Shown here piece after piece: positions 1 to 5,690 of a stretch of 6,735 nt of DNA. The stretch's first letter is position 1, and every line of letters begins with the position of its first letter. The notes under the pieces were generated by a model, which was given only the letters and a program-made list of their open reading frames with translations, was not told the DNA's origin and ran no database searches. The translations under genes were made by a program, and so were the position numbers. Source of the stretch: an uncultured Solirubrobacteraceae bacterium (lineage in GTDB: Bacteria > Actinomycetota > Thermoleophilia > Solirubrobacterales > Solirubrobacteraceae); contig CATPAX010000211.1 in the NCBI GenBank assembly GCA_955652215.1, positions 1-6,735 of the forward strand, in the 5' to 3' direction.

Positions 1-473
1 CCTGCCACGCGCCGCACCGTGGCGAAATCACAGTCCGGCATCGGATCGATGTCGATACGCCACTCGTCGGGGCGCTCGACGTCCGTGCGCCGCGAGTTCC
101 AGGGATGGAACTCGACCGTCGACATCTGCACCGCCCAGATCACGGAGGCGAGCTCGGTGACGCACAGCTCATCCGCGTGGCGACCGGACGGGAAGCTGAC
201 CCGGACCGTGGAGACCCACGGCGGAGCCCCGGCGGGAATCCGCTTCTGGTGAACCTTCTTACTGTCGACGCCCCCCGGGAATCGGTGCAGCATGCATGGA
301 CGCTCTCTCAACGCGCGCACGATTCCGTCGCCGACGCTCAGGTAGTAGTGGGCAAGGTCTAGCTTCGTCTCGCCGCGCGCCGAGAAGTACATGCGGTCGG
401 GACTGGTGAGGCGAACCGTTCGCTCGCCGACGGACAGCTCGACCGCATCGCCGCTGCCGGCGGACGGCGTCAC
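1..473 (-). CDS. ligD: LigD-type DNA primase-polymerase, N-terminal part (cut by window edge)
   Basis: Polymerase (PolDom, archaeo-eukaryotic primase fold) of bacterial non-homologous end joining, which fills gaps and adds nucleotides at Ku-bound breaks before ligation. 157 codons are visible; the gene runs off the left edge. Seen: the entry segment RLTSPDRMYFSARGETKLDL (residues 21-40) followed by HYY, then RFPGGVD (64-70), QKRIPAGAPPW (76-86), FPSGR (94-98), HPW (123-125) and RIDIDP (139-144). D141 and D143 are the expected metal-binding pair of AEP motif I; motifs II and III would lie outside the window. The GTG at 473 is chosen because the family begins only a few residues before this entry segment and no start codon precedes it in frame nearby. 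No clear ribosome binding site is seen, and the start is only 16 bases after the stop of the DivIVA-like gene, so coupled translation from one transcript is likely. It cannot be told whether this is a stand-alone polymerase or a full LigD with nuclease and ligase domains, so the symbol is provisional. Confidence 0.9.
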   Translation of the reverse strand, partial: MTPSAGSGDAVELSVGERTVRLTSPDRMYFSARGETKLDLAHYYLSVGDGIVRALRERPCMLHRFPGGVDSKKVHQKRIPAGAPPWVSTVRVSFPSGRHADELCVTELASVIWAVQMSTVEFHPWNSRRTDVERPDEWRIDIDPMPDCDFATVRRVA

Positions 474-489
474 TTGACCAAACGCCGGC

Positions 490-1383
490 TCAGCAGTCCT
501 CGAGATCGTGCTCAGGCTCGTCGACGTGATGGGTCACGACCGTCTGCGCCTGGGCCGCCGCCGTGGATGGCGCTTGCGAGCCGATCAGCGGTGGCTGCGA
601 CTGGCGAGTCTCCGGTACAGGTCCCGGGCCGCTCGTCGGGATGGGCGCTGGGGCCAACATCGGTGGCTGCTCCGGGGCGCTGGCCGGAACGGGTACCGAG
701 TCGGTCGCGCCGCCGACAGTATCCGTCGGTACTGGTGGTCTGACCGGCTCAGCGGGGAACCGTCGCGCCGACTCCTCGGCGAGCGTCGTCAAGGCGCCGG
801 CCACTCCGCGCACGTCCTCGATCAGCTGAGCGCGTTCGCTCCAGATCGCATCTGTCTCCGCGTCGAGCTGCCGTAGCCGCTGCTCGGACTGCTGCGTCAT
901 CGCCATCGCCCGGGACGCCGCCTCCGCAATGCAATGGTCGGCCTGCGACTTCGCGCGCCGAGTGATCTGCTGCGCCTGCTCGTGGGCGGTCATCAGGATC
1001 GTCGAGGTCTGTTCGCCGATCTTGTTGATCTCCGCGGCTACCGCGGTGTCCTGCGGAGGGCTCGTGCGCAGCTGCGCCAGCTCACGCTCGAGCTCGCTGA
1101 GGTGCAGGTCGACCGCCGCGCGGTCGTAGCCCTCGAGGGCGATTGGGAACCGCGAGGCGATCCGCTCCCACGGTGGCTCGGTGCCCTCGCCATACGGTGG
1201 CTCGGTGTCCTCGCCATATGGAGGCTCGATCCCCCCGCTCTCAGGCGGGAAGAAAGACCGCCTGTCGGTCACGGTGAACGCGCGGGCGATGCGATCGCCG
1301 AAGTCAGCTAGTCGCGACCCGACCTTACTCGGCTGCTTCTCGGGCTCGTCGAGCGTCGAGGTGAATCGGTCGAAATGGCTCAT
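490..1383 (-). CDS. DivIVA-domain coiled-coil protein with Pro-rich tail
   Basis: 297 residues, no signal peptide or membrane segment, so probably cytoplasmic. Residues 79-105 carry the DivIVA signature: a Phe, then EGYDRAAVD (84-92), then a Leu-rich heptad stretch. A long predicted coiled coil rich in Ala, Gln, Glu and Arg follows (about 115-208). Residues 1-78 form an unusual N-terminal extension with three copies of an EPP[Y/W] repeat (52-72). The tail from 209 is Pro/Ala/Gln-rich and low complexity, ending in an acidic DEPEHDLEDC. Classical DivIVA/Wag31 has its signature close to the N-terminus, so this is a divergent relative, not the canonical polar-growth protein. Family knowledge suggests a self-assembling scaffold at the membrane in division or growth; its exact role is unknown. 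The ATG at 1383 is preferred to a GTG/ATG-type start near 1440 because AAGGAGG lies 6 bases upstream and the extra 19 residues look like translated leader. It is divergent from the peptidase-kinase cluster and upstream of the LigD-like gene. Confidence 0.85.
   Translation of the reverse strand: MSHFDRFTSTLDEPEKQPSKVGSRLADFGDRIARAFTVTDRRSFFPPESGGIEPPYGEDTEPPYGEGTEPPWERIASRFPIALEGYDRAAVDLHLSELERELAQLRTSPPQDTAVAAEINKIGEQTSTILMTAHEQAQQITRRAKSQADHCIAEAASRAMAMTQQSEQRLRQLDAETDAIWSERAQLIEDVRGVAGALTTLAEESARRFPAEPVRPPVPTDTVGGATDSVPVPASAPEQPPMLAPAPIPTSGPGPVPETRQSQPPLIGSQAPSTAAAQAQTVVTHHVDEPEHDLEDC
1166..1237 (-). repeat. Three tandem 24-bp units inside the DivIVA-like gene
   Basis: Units at 1166-1189, 1190-1213 and 1214-1237. 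By eye the first and second agree at 20 of 24 positions and the second and third at 18 of 24. On the coding strand they encode IEPPYGED, TEPPYGEG and TEPPWERI. Decay is greatest at the outer ends, as expected for an old in-frame duplication. The repeat keeps the reading frame and lies in the disordered-looking N-terminal extension before the DivIVA signature. Confidence 0.85.
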
Positions 1384-1389
1384 GGGAGG

Positions 1390-1396
1390 CCTCCTT
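1390..1396 (-). promoter_or_regulatory. Strong ribosome binding site of the DivIVA-like gene
   Basis: AAGGAGG on the minus strand, separated by 6 bases from the ATG at 1383; it decides that start. It is half of the perfect palindrome GGAGGCCTCC (1385-1394), so a GGAGG also appears on the plus strand 8 bases before an ATG at 1398. Confidence 0.8.
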
Positions 1397-1453
1397 AATG
1401 CAGACAGCGGGGGAGCACGGGGGGCCTTCGGCGCACCCACGTCGATCCCTCTC

Positions 1454-1468
1454 CGCCCGCCGCGGGCG
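1454..1468. promoter_or_regulatory. Inverted repeat in the divergent intergenic region, possible operator
   Basis: CGCCCGC, one central base, then GCGGGCG: a perfect 7-bp inverted repeat. It sits between the divergent starts at 1383 and 1506, about 20 bases upstream of the -10-like box at 1490. It could bind a regulator of either gene, but GC-only inverted repeats arise easily in DNA of this composition, so the call is weak. Confidence 0.2.
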
Positions 1469-1489
1469 ACAGCGATCGTGCAGGGCCGA

Positions 1490-1495
1490 TAGCGT
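1490..1495 (+). promoter_or_regulatory. Possible -10 box (TAGCGT) of a leaderless transcript for the isoaspartyl peptidase
   Basis: A TAnnnT box 10 bases before the ATG at 1506. No convincing -35 hexamer and no ribosome binding site accompany it. The spacing is a little longer than at the two downstream genes, so it is the weakest of the three. It gains support from the repeated pattern (see 2455 and 4194). Confidence 0.35.
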
Positions 1496-1505
1496 TGCGC
1501 GGGGC

Positions 1506-2432
1506 ATGTCTTCGACCGGACCGGTGCTCGTGATCCATGGTGGTGCGGGCGATCCGACGACTGAGCTGGCGCAGAACGACGCAGCCTGCCGAGAGGCGTT
1601 GCGTGCCGCGCTCGAGGCCGGCCGGCGCGCCCTCGATGGTGACGGCGACGCGGTCGCTGCCGTACAGGCGGCCGTCGCCGAGATGGAGTCGTGCGAGCTT
1701 TTCAACGCGGGTCGTGGCTCAGCGCTCTGCTCGGATGGCTCGGTTCAGATGAGCGCGGCGTTGATGCGGGGGAGTGACCGAGCCGCGGGAGCGGTCGCAG
1801 GGCTCACCACGACGGAGCATCCGATCGCCGCGGCGAGACACGTGCTCGACTCTCCCCAGGTGCTGATGGTGGGCCAGTGGGCGGACCGGCGCGCAGGCGA
1901 GCTCGGCATCGCGCAGCGCCCGAACGAGTTCTTCGTGACCGACCATCAGCGAGCCCGCCTGTCCTCGGCCGCCGGCTCGTCCTCAACCCCCGGCTGGAGC
2001 CACAGCCGGGGCACAGTCGGGGCCGTCTGCGTGGATCGCCGCGGTGTGCTGGCAGCGGCGACCTCGACCGGCGGCGTGTTCGGTCAGCCGCCGGGTCGAG
2101 TCGGCGACACGCCGATGATCGGTGCCGGAACGTGGGCCGATGAGCACGTGGCGGTGTCGTGCACCGGGGATGGCGAGGCGTTCATTCGTGCCGGCGCCGG
2201 CCGCCAGATCGCGATGCTCGTCCAGGCGGGGATCGCGGTCGGCGAGGCGACTGATCATGTGCTTGCTGACGTCGCCGCCGCCGGAGGCCGCGGAGGATTG
2301 ATTGTGGTCGACCGAAGCGGCGAGGCGGCATGCCCGATCTCGAGCAGGGTGATGCCTGGCGGCGTGTGGCGCGAGGGCTCGGAGCCAGTGGTGTGGGTGA
2401 CAGACCGCCCGGACGCCCGCGGCGAGCCCTAA
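1506..2432 (+). CDS. Isoaspartyl peptidase / L-asparaginase, Ntn-hydrolase family
   Basis: 308 residues, close to the size of E. coli IaaA. The family cleaves isoaspartyl (beta-aspartyl) dipeptides and often L-asparagine, releasing aspartate; it acts after autoproteolysis into two subunits. Seen: LVIHGGAG near the N-terminus (8-15), LFNAGRGSA (65-73), the cleavage site RGTVGAV (168-174), AATSTGG (184-190), PGRVGDTP (196-203) and SCTGDGE (218-224). The expected nucleophile is Thr170, with cleavage after Gly169 giving subunits of 169 and 139 residues; Thr188, Thr220, Arg198 and Asp201 match the expected active-site residues. The ATG at 1506 is preferred because family members start just before the HGGAG strand. 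An in-frame ATG at 1398 would add 36 Arg-rich residues and has a GGAGG 8 bases upstream, but that GGAGG is the mirror of the divergent gene's binding site. No signal peptide, so probably cytoplasmic. The kinase gene follows after 35 bases. Preference for peptide or asparagine cannot be read from sequence. Confidence 0.93.
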   Translation: MSSTGPVLVIHGGAGDPTTELAQNDAACREALRAALEAGRRALDGDGDAVAAVQAAVAEMESCELFNAGRGSALCSDGSVQMSAALMRGSDRAAGAVAGLTTTEHPIAAARHVLDSPQVLMVGQWADRRAGELGIAQRPNEFFVTDHQRARLSSAAGSSSTPGWSHSRGTVGAVCVDRRGVLAAATSTGGVFGQPPGRVGDTPMIGAGTWADEHVAVSCTGDGEAFIRAGAGRQIAMLVQAGIAVGEATDHVLADVAAAGGRGGLIVVDRSGEAACPISSRVMPGGVWREGSEPVVWVTDRPDARGEP

Positions 2433-2444
2433 CCCCTCCAAAAC

Positions 2445-2454
2445 CCGCCGGCGG
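2445..2454. promoter_or_regulatory. 10-bp palindrome directly upstream of the kinase -10-like box
   Basis: CCGCCGGCGG is a perfect palindrome ending at the base before the TAACCT box. It could be an operator or simple GC-rich chance; no second copy is seen upstream of the other genes. Confidence 0.2.
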
Positions 2455-2460
2455 TAACCT
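2455..2460 (+). promoter_or_regulatory. Possible -10 box (TAACCT) of a leaderless transcript for the kinase
   Basis: TAnnnT box with 7 bases between it and the GTG at 2468, the spacing expected when transcription begins at the start codon. There is no purine-rich ribosome binding site in the 35-base gap after the peptidase gene, which supports leaderless initiation or coupling to the upstream gene. Confidence 0.45.
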
Positions 2461-2467
2461 CGCGTGA

Positions 2468-4183
2468 GTGGCCGTGACGCCCGATCTGTGCGGTTGTGCG
2501 CTTGATGACCGTTATGAGCTCCATGCGCTGATCGGCGAAGGCGCGTTCGGTCGCGTCTATAGGGGACACGACCGGCGCCTATCGAGGGCCGTTGCGGTCA
2601 AGGTGATCAAGCCATGGTGGTCGGAGGACCCCGAATGGGTTCGCCGGTTCGAGCGCGAGGCGCAGCTGCTCGCCCGGCTCGACGACCCTGGGATCATCCG
2701 GATCTTCGACGTGGGCCGGGCCTCGGAGGGCGTCTACTACGTGGCGGAGCTGGTCGAGGGCGAGAGCCTCGCTGAGCGGCTGGCCCGGGGAGCCCTAATG
2801 CCTGGGCAAGCGTGCGAGATCGCGCGCCAGCTGTGCGTGGCGCTCACGCCGGCACACGCGCAGGGCATCATCCACCGCGACGTCAAGCCGGGCAATGTTC
2901 TGATCTCCACGGGCGGCCAGGTCAAGGTCGGGGACTTCGGACTCGCGGTAGCGACGGATGCGAGCACCGGCAGCCTCGCGACGATCGCCGGGACACCCCG
3001 CTACATGGCCCCCGAACAGGCCGAAGGATCGCGCGTGACCCCGGCCACCGACGTGTACAGCGTCGGCGTCGTGCTCTACGAGATGCTTGCGCGAAGGCCG
3101 CCGTTCAGCGGCGGGTCACCGGTTGAGCTGGCGCTGCGCCATGTCCGGGACGCGCCGCCCCCGCTCCCGGCGGCCGTCCCGGCGGTGGCGCGATCGATCG
3201 TCACGCGGGCGCTCGCCAAGGATCCCCGTCAACGCTACGCGGATGCCGGCGCGATGGGGCAGGCGCTGGCGAGCGCGCGAGTGGCACGCGATCCGAGCCG
3301 TTCCGACCTCCCGCCAGCCGACCCGATGCCCGACGGGGAAACGTGGGTCGCGCCCCGGCTTGCGCGGCGGGCGAACTTCGATCCAGCCGCGCGCAGGCGT
3401 GCCGGAGCGCTGCTGGCAAGCGCGGTGGTGTTGCTTCTCGGGATGCTCGCGGCGGCGATCGCAACCGCCACCGGACCTCAAGTTAGGGTCCCTGCCGTGA
3501 TCGGGTTGACCCGGTCCGGGGCGGCAGCCAGGGCGACACACGTCGGACTGCATCCGGCGTTCAGCACCCGGTTCGGACGAGATCCCAAGGGCACAGCGAT
3601 CGCGCAGACGCCATCCAACGGAGTCCAGGTGGGGCGCGGCAGCACGATCAGGGTTGTGCTCAGCGCCGGTCCCCCTCCTGTCACGCTGCCGCGACTGACC
3701 GGTGAGAGCGCGGCTGACGCGCAGGCCACACTTCACAGCCTCGGGCTGAAAGTCTCGATCGCCCAGGTGGTGGCCCCCGGCATCTCCGCGCAGACCGTCA
3801 CATCCCAGTCTCCCAATCCCGGCTCGAGTGTGTTCCCCGGCTCAACCGTGTCGCTGCGGGAAGCCGAATGGCCGCGCTGGCGACCGCTGCTGTCGCTCGC
3901 CGGAGATGCCGGCGGGGGCTCGCCTCCGTTCCGGATCAAGGGGACCCAGTGGCGCGTGGTCTACAGCGTCGCCGACCACGGAATCTGTAGCTGGGCCTCG
4001 GCCTTCTGCTCGGACCCGAACGCCACTGTCGGGCAGGTCGGAGGCGCCAGCCTGGGAGGATTCGATCTCGCCGCAGGCAGCGACCAGGCCCAGATCGTCC
4101 ACGCCGGGCCGGGCCAGTACCAGGTGAGCGTCAGTCCCGGCGACAATGCCAGCTGGTCGATGCTCGTCGAGGACTATTACTGA
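2468..4183 (+). CDS. Membrane Ser/Thr protein kinase with two PASTA repeats and an extra C-terminal domain
   Basis: 571 residues, PknB-type architecture. Cytoplasmic kinase domain (about 16-270): Gly-loop GEGAFGRV (23-30), catalytic Lys45, helix-C Glu64, HRDVKPGN (136-143) with Asp138, DFG (156-158), activation loop with several Ser/Thr, and GTPRYMAPEQ (175-184). All catalytic residues are present, so it should be active. A juxtamembrane linker follows, then one transmembrane helix (about 312-334) after a basic stretch, placing the rest outside. PASTA 1 spans about 337-401 and PASTA 2 about 402-467; this family binds peptidoglycan fragments or lipid II in characterised kinases. Residues 468-571 form a further domain I do not recognise, with KGTQWRVVYS (491-500), two Cys (507, 514) and a terminal SWSMLVEDYY (562-571). 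Start: GTG at 2468, with a second in-frame GTG two codons later. Only two PASTA repeats is short compared with the four of mycobacterial PknB. It lies between two amidohydrolase genes and near a divergent DivIVA-like gene, a class of protein phosphorylated by such kinases elsewhere. Confidence 0.95.
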   Translation: MAVTPDLCGCALDDRYELHALIGEGAFGRVYRGHDRRLSRAVAVKVIKPWWSEDPEWVRRFEREAQLLARLDDPGIIRIFDVGRASEGVYYVAELVEGESLAERLARGALMPGQACEIARQLCVALTPAHAQGIIHRDVKPGNVLISTGGQVKVGDFGLAVATDASTGSLATIAGTPRYMAPEQAEGSRVTPATDVYSVGVVLYEMLARRPPFSGGSPVELALRHVRDAPPPLPAAVPAVARSIVTRALAKDPRQRYADAGAMGQALASARVARDPSRSDLPPADPMPDGETWVAPRLARRANFDPAARRRAGALLASAVVLLLGMLAAAIATATGPQVRVPAVIGLTRSGAAARATHVGLHPAFSTRFGRDPKGTAIAQTPSNGVQVGRGSTIRVVLSAGPPPVTLPRLTGESAADAQATLHSLGLKVSIAQVVAPGISAQTVTSQSPNPGSSVFPGSTVSLREAEWPRWRPLLSLAGDAGGGSPPFRIKGTQWRVVYSVADHGICSWASAFCSDPNATVGQVGGASLGGFDLAAGSDQAQIVHAGPGQYQVSVSPGDNASWSMLVEDYY

Positions 4184-4193
4184 CCAGCACAGA

Positions 4194-4199
4194 TAGGGT
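4194..4199 (+). promoter_or_regulatory. Possible -10 box (TAGGGT) of a leaderless transcript for the M20 gene
   Basis: TAnnnT box with 6 bases between it and the ATG at 4206, inside the 22-base gap after the kinase stop. No ribosome binding site sits at the usual distance. Same arrangement as upstream of the kinase gene. Confidence 0.45.
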
Positions 4200-4205
4200 T
4201 CGGCG

Positions 4206-5534
4206 ATGGCCCTGACCAGCGGCGAGCGCGCTGTGTGCGAGGAGATCGCCGCCCGGACCGACGAGCTGGTCGCGCTGGCGAGTGCTCTGGTCGGCTTTGA
4301 TACGACCGCCCGCGACGTTGGCGACCCCGCTCGCGACGAGGCAGCGCTTCAGCAGTTTCTCGCGGAGCGCGTGCAGGCGGCCGGGGCGCAAGCGGACGTC
4401 TGGGAGCCCGATGCGCAAGCGATGAAAGACTGGCCGCTGGTACCCCCGGGACTGGACTTCGCCGGCCGCCCACAGTTGATAGCTCGCCGCAAGGGTGCCG
4501 GGGGTGGCCGCTCGCTCGTCTTCAACGGGCACATAGACGCGGTCTCGGCCGAGCCGCGCGAGCGCTGGACCAGCGATCCGTTCGCCGCCGAGGTGCGTGA
4601 CGGCAACCTGTACGGGCGTGGGTCGTGCGACATGAAGGGCGGCGTCGCGGCGATGGTGCTTGCGTTCGAGGTGCTGGCATCGATGGGCATCGAGCTTTCA
4701 GGCGATCTGCTGGTGGCGACCAACACCGACGAGGAGTCCTCCGGGGCGGGTTCGGTGGCCCTGGTCGAGCACGGCTTGAAGGCCGACGCGGGAATCGTCA
4801 CCGAGCCGACTAGCTTCGAGACCTGGGTCGCGTGCCGTGGCTCCGAGTACTGCGTGGTGCGGGTACCAGGGCGTCCTGGGCACGCCGAGATCGCGCAGCC
4901 CGACTGGCGCGAGGGGGGCGCTGTGAACGCGATCGAGAAGTCCGCGGTCGTGCTCGAAGCGATCGCTTCTCTGCGCCGAAAGTGGCAGACGCGGGACGAC
5001 CTCGATCATCCGCTGCTCTCCCGCCCCTCGTTGCTGCCGACCATGGCTCGAGCCGGAGAGTGGGCTGTCACCTACCCGGCGTACTGCGATCTGACCGTCG
5101 CGGTCCTGTTCGTGCCCGGGCAGGCGGACGAGGACGGGTGGGGGACGGCAGTTCGCCGCGAGTTCGAGGAGTGGCTCGTTAATGAGACGGCTCGCGACGA
5201 CTGGCTGGCCGAGAATCCGCCGGTGGTGGAGTGGTGGCCAAACCACGTGATGCCGCTCGAGATCTCCTCGGAAGAGCCGATCGTTGGCGCGGTCCGCGAG
5301 GCCAGCGGCGACGTTGGTCGCCCCGGCCCGCTCGGCGGTCTTGATTCCTGGTATGACGGCGCCGCGCTGACCAAGCTCGGAGGGATCCCATCGGTCGGCT
5401 TCGGGCCGCCCGGGTTTGACCGTACCGGCGTCAGCGTCGCTCACATGATCGACGAGTTCGTCCCCGTGGACGGACTCGTCGCGTGCTCGCAGGCGCTCGC
5501 CGTGGCGGCGATGCGCTTCTGCGGCACCGGGTAA
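4206..5534 (+). CDS. M20-family metallo-deacylase/peptidase (ArgE/DapE-like)
   Basis: 442 residues, usual length for the family. Members hydrolyse an amide bond of N-acylated amino acids or short peptides using two zinc (or cobalt) ions; substrates include acetylornithine, succinyl-diaminopimelate and related compounds. Seen: FNGHIDAV (106-113) giving metal ligand His109 and catalytic Asp111; YGRGSCDMKGG (136-146) with bridging Asp142; TDEESSG (174-180) with the general base Glu176 and ligand Glu177; VTEPTS (198-203) with Glu200; and VAHMIDEF (411-418) with His413 as the last ligand. GRPGHAE (222-228) has the lid-domain His226 that family members contribute across the dimer. All metal ligands are intact, so it should be active. 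No signal peptide, hence cytoplasmic. The substrate cannot be assigned: arginine, lysine and pyrimidine-salvage deacylases share these motifs and no pathway gene is adjacent. It starts 22 bases after the kinase and converges on the acyltransferase gene. Confidence 0.92.
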   Translation: MALTSGERAVCEEIAARTDELVALASALVGFDTTARDVGDPARDEAALQQFLAERVQAAGAQADVWEPDAQAMKDWPLVPPGLDFAGRPQLIARRKGAGGGRSLVFNGHIDAVSAEPRERWTSDPFAAEVRDGNLYGRGSCDMKGGVAAMVLAFEVLASMGIELSGDLLVATNTDEESSGAGSVALVEHGLKADAGIVTEPTSFETWVACRGSEYCVVRVPGRPGHAEIAQPDWREGGAVNAIEKSAVVLEAIASLRRKWQTRDDLDHPLLSRPSLLPTMARAGEWAVTYPAYCDLTVAVLFVPGQADEDGWGTAVRREFEEWLVNETARDDWLAENPPVVEWWPNHVMPLEISSEEPIVGAVREASGDVGRPGPLGGLDSWYDGAALTKLGGIPSVGFGPPGFDRTGVSVAHMIDEFVPVDGLVACSQALAVAAMRFCGTG

Positions 5535-5690
5535 CGTTGCCCTCGAGAAACGATCCGTACAAGGTCTGACACGCCGGCTACGGGACGATGATCGAGAAGC
5601 CCTCGTACGCGTCCGCGGCCGGCGAGATGTCGGAAGTCGCGATCGGACCACGCAGTCCCGCGAGGCCTGTCGGGGCGTCCGGAGATTGAG
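5535..5690. other. Convergent intergenic gap without a recognisable terminator
   Basis: 156 bases between the stop of the M20 gene and the stop of the acyltransferase gene. Only weak stems are visible, for example CCCG pairing with CGGG around a 10-base loop near 5657-5674, and there is no T-run after any of them. The minus strand is open in one frame down to a stop at 5578 but has no start codon of its own here. Confidence 0.5.

Noticed and set aside
1384..1440. Longer start (near 1440) for the DivIVA-like protein
   Set aside because: The extra 19 residues are Pro/Ala/Arg-rich leader translation, and the strong AAGGAGG is correctly spaced only for the ATG at 1383.
1398..1505. N-terminal extension of the isoaspartyl peptidase from ATG 1398
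   Set aside because: The added 36 residues are Arg-rich and unlike the family, whose members begin just before the HGGAG motif; the GGAGG upstream is explained as the mirror of the divergent gene's binding site. Kept as a finding, not as the called start.
4698..5651. 317-codon minus-strand open frame opposite the M20 gene
   Set aside because: Low-complexity Arg-rich translation and complete overlap with a well-supported metallohydrolase on the plus strand.
5535..5690. Bidirectional rho-independent terminator between the convergent genes
   Set aside because: Only short stems of about 4 bp with no T-run on either strand; not enough to call.
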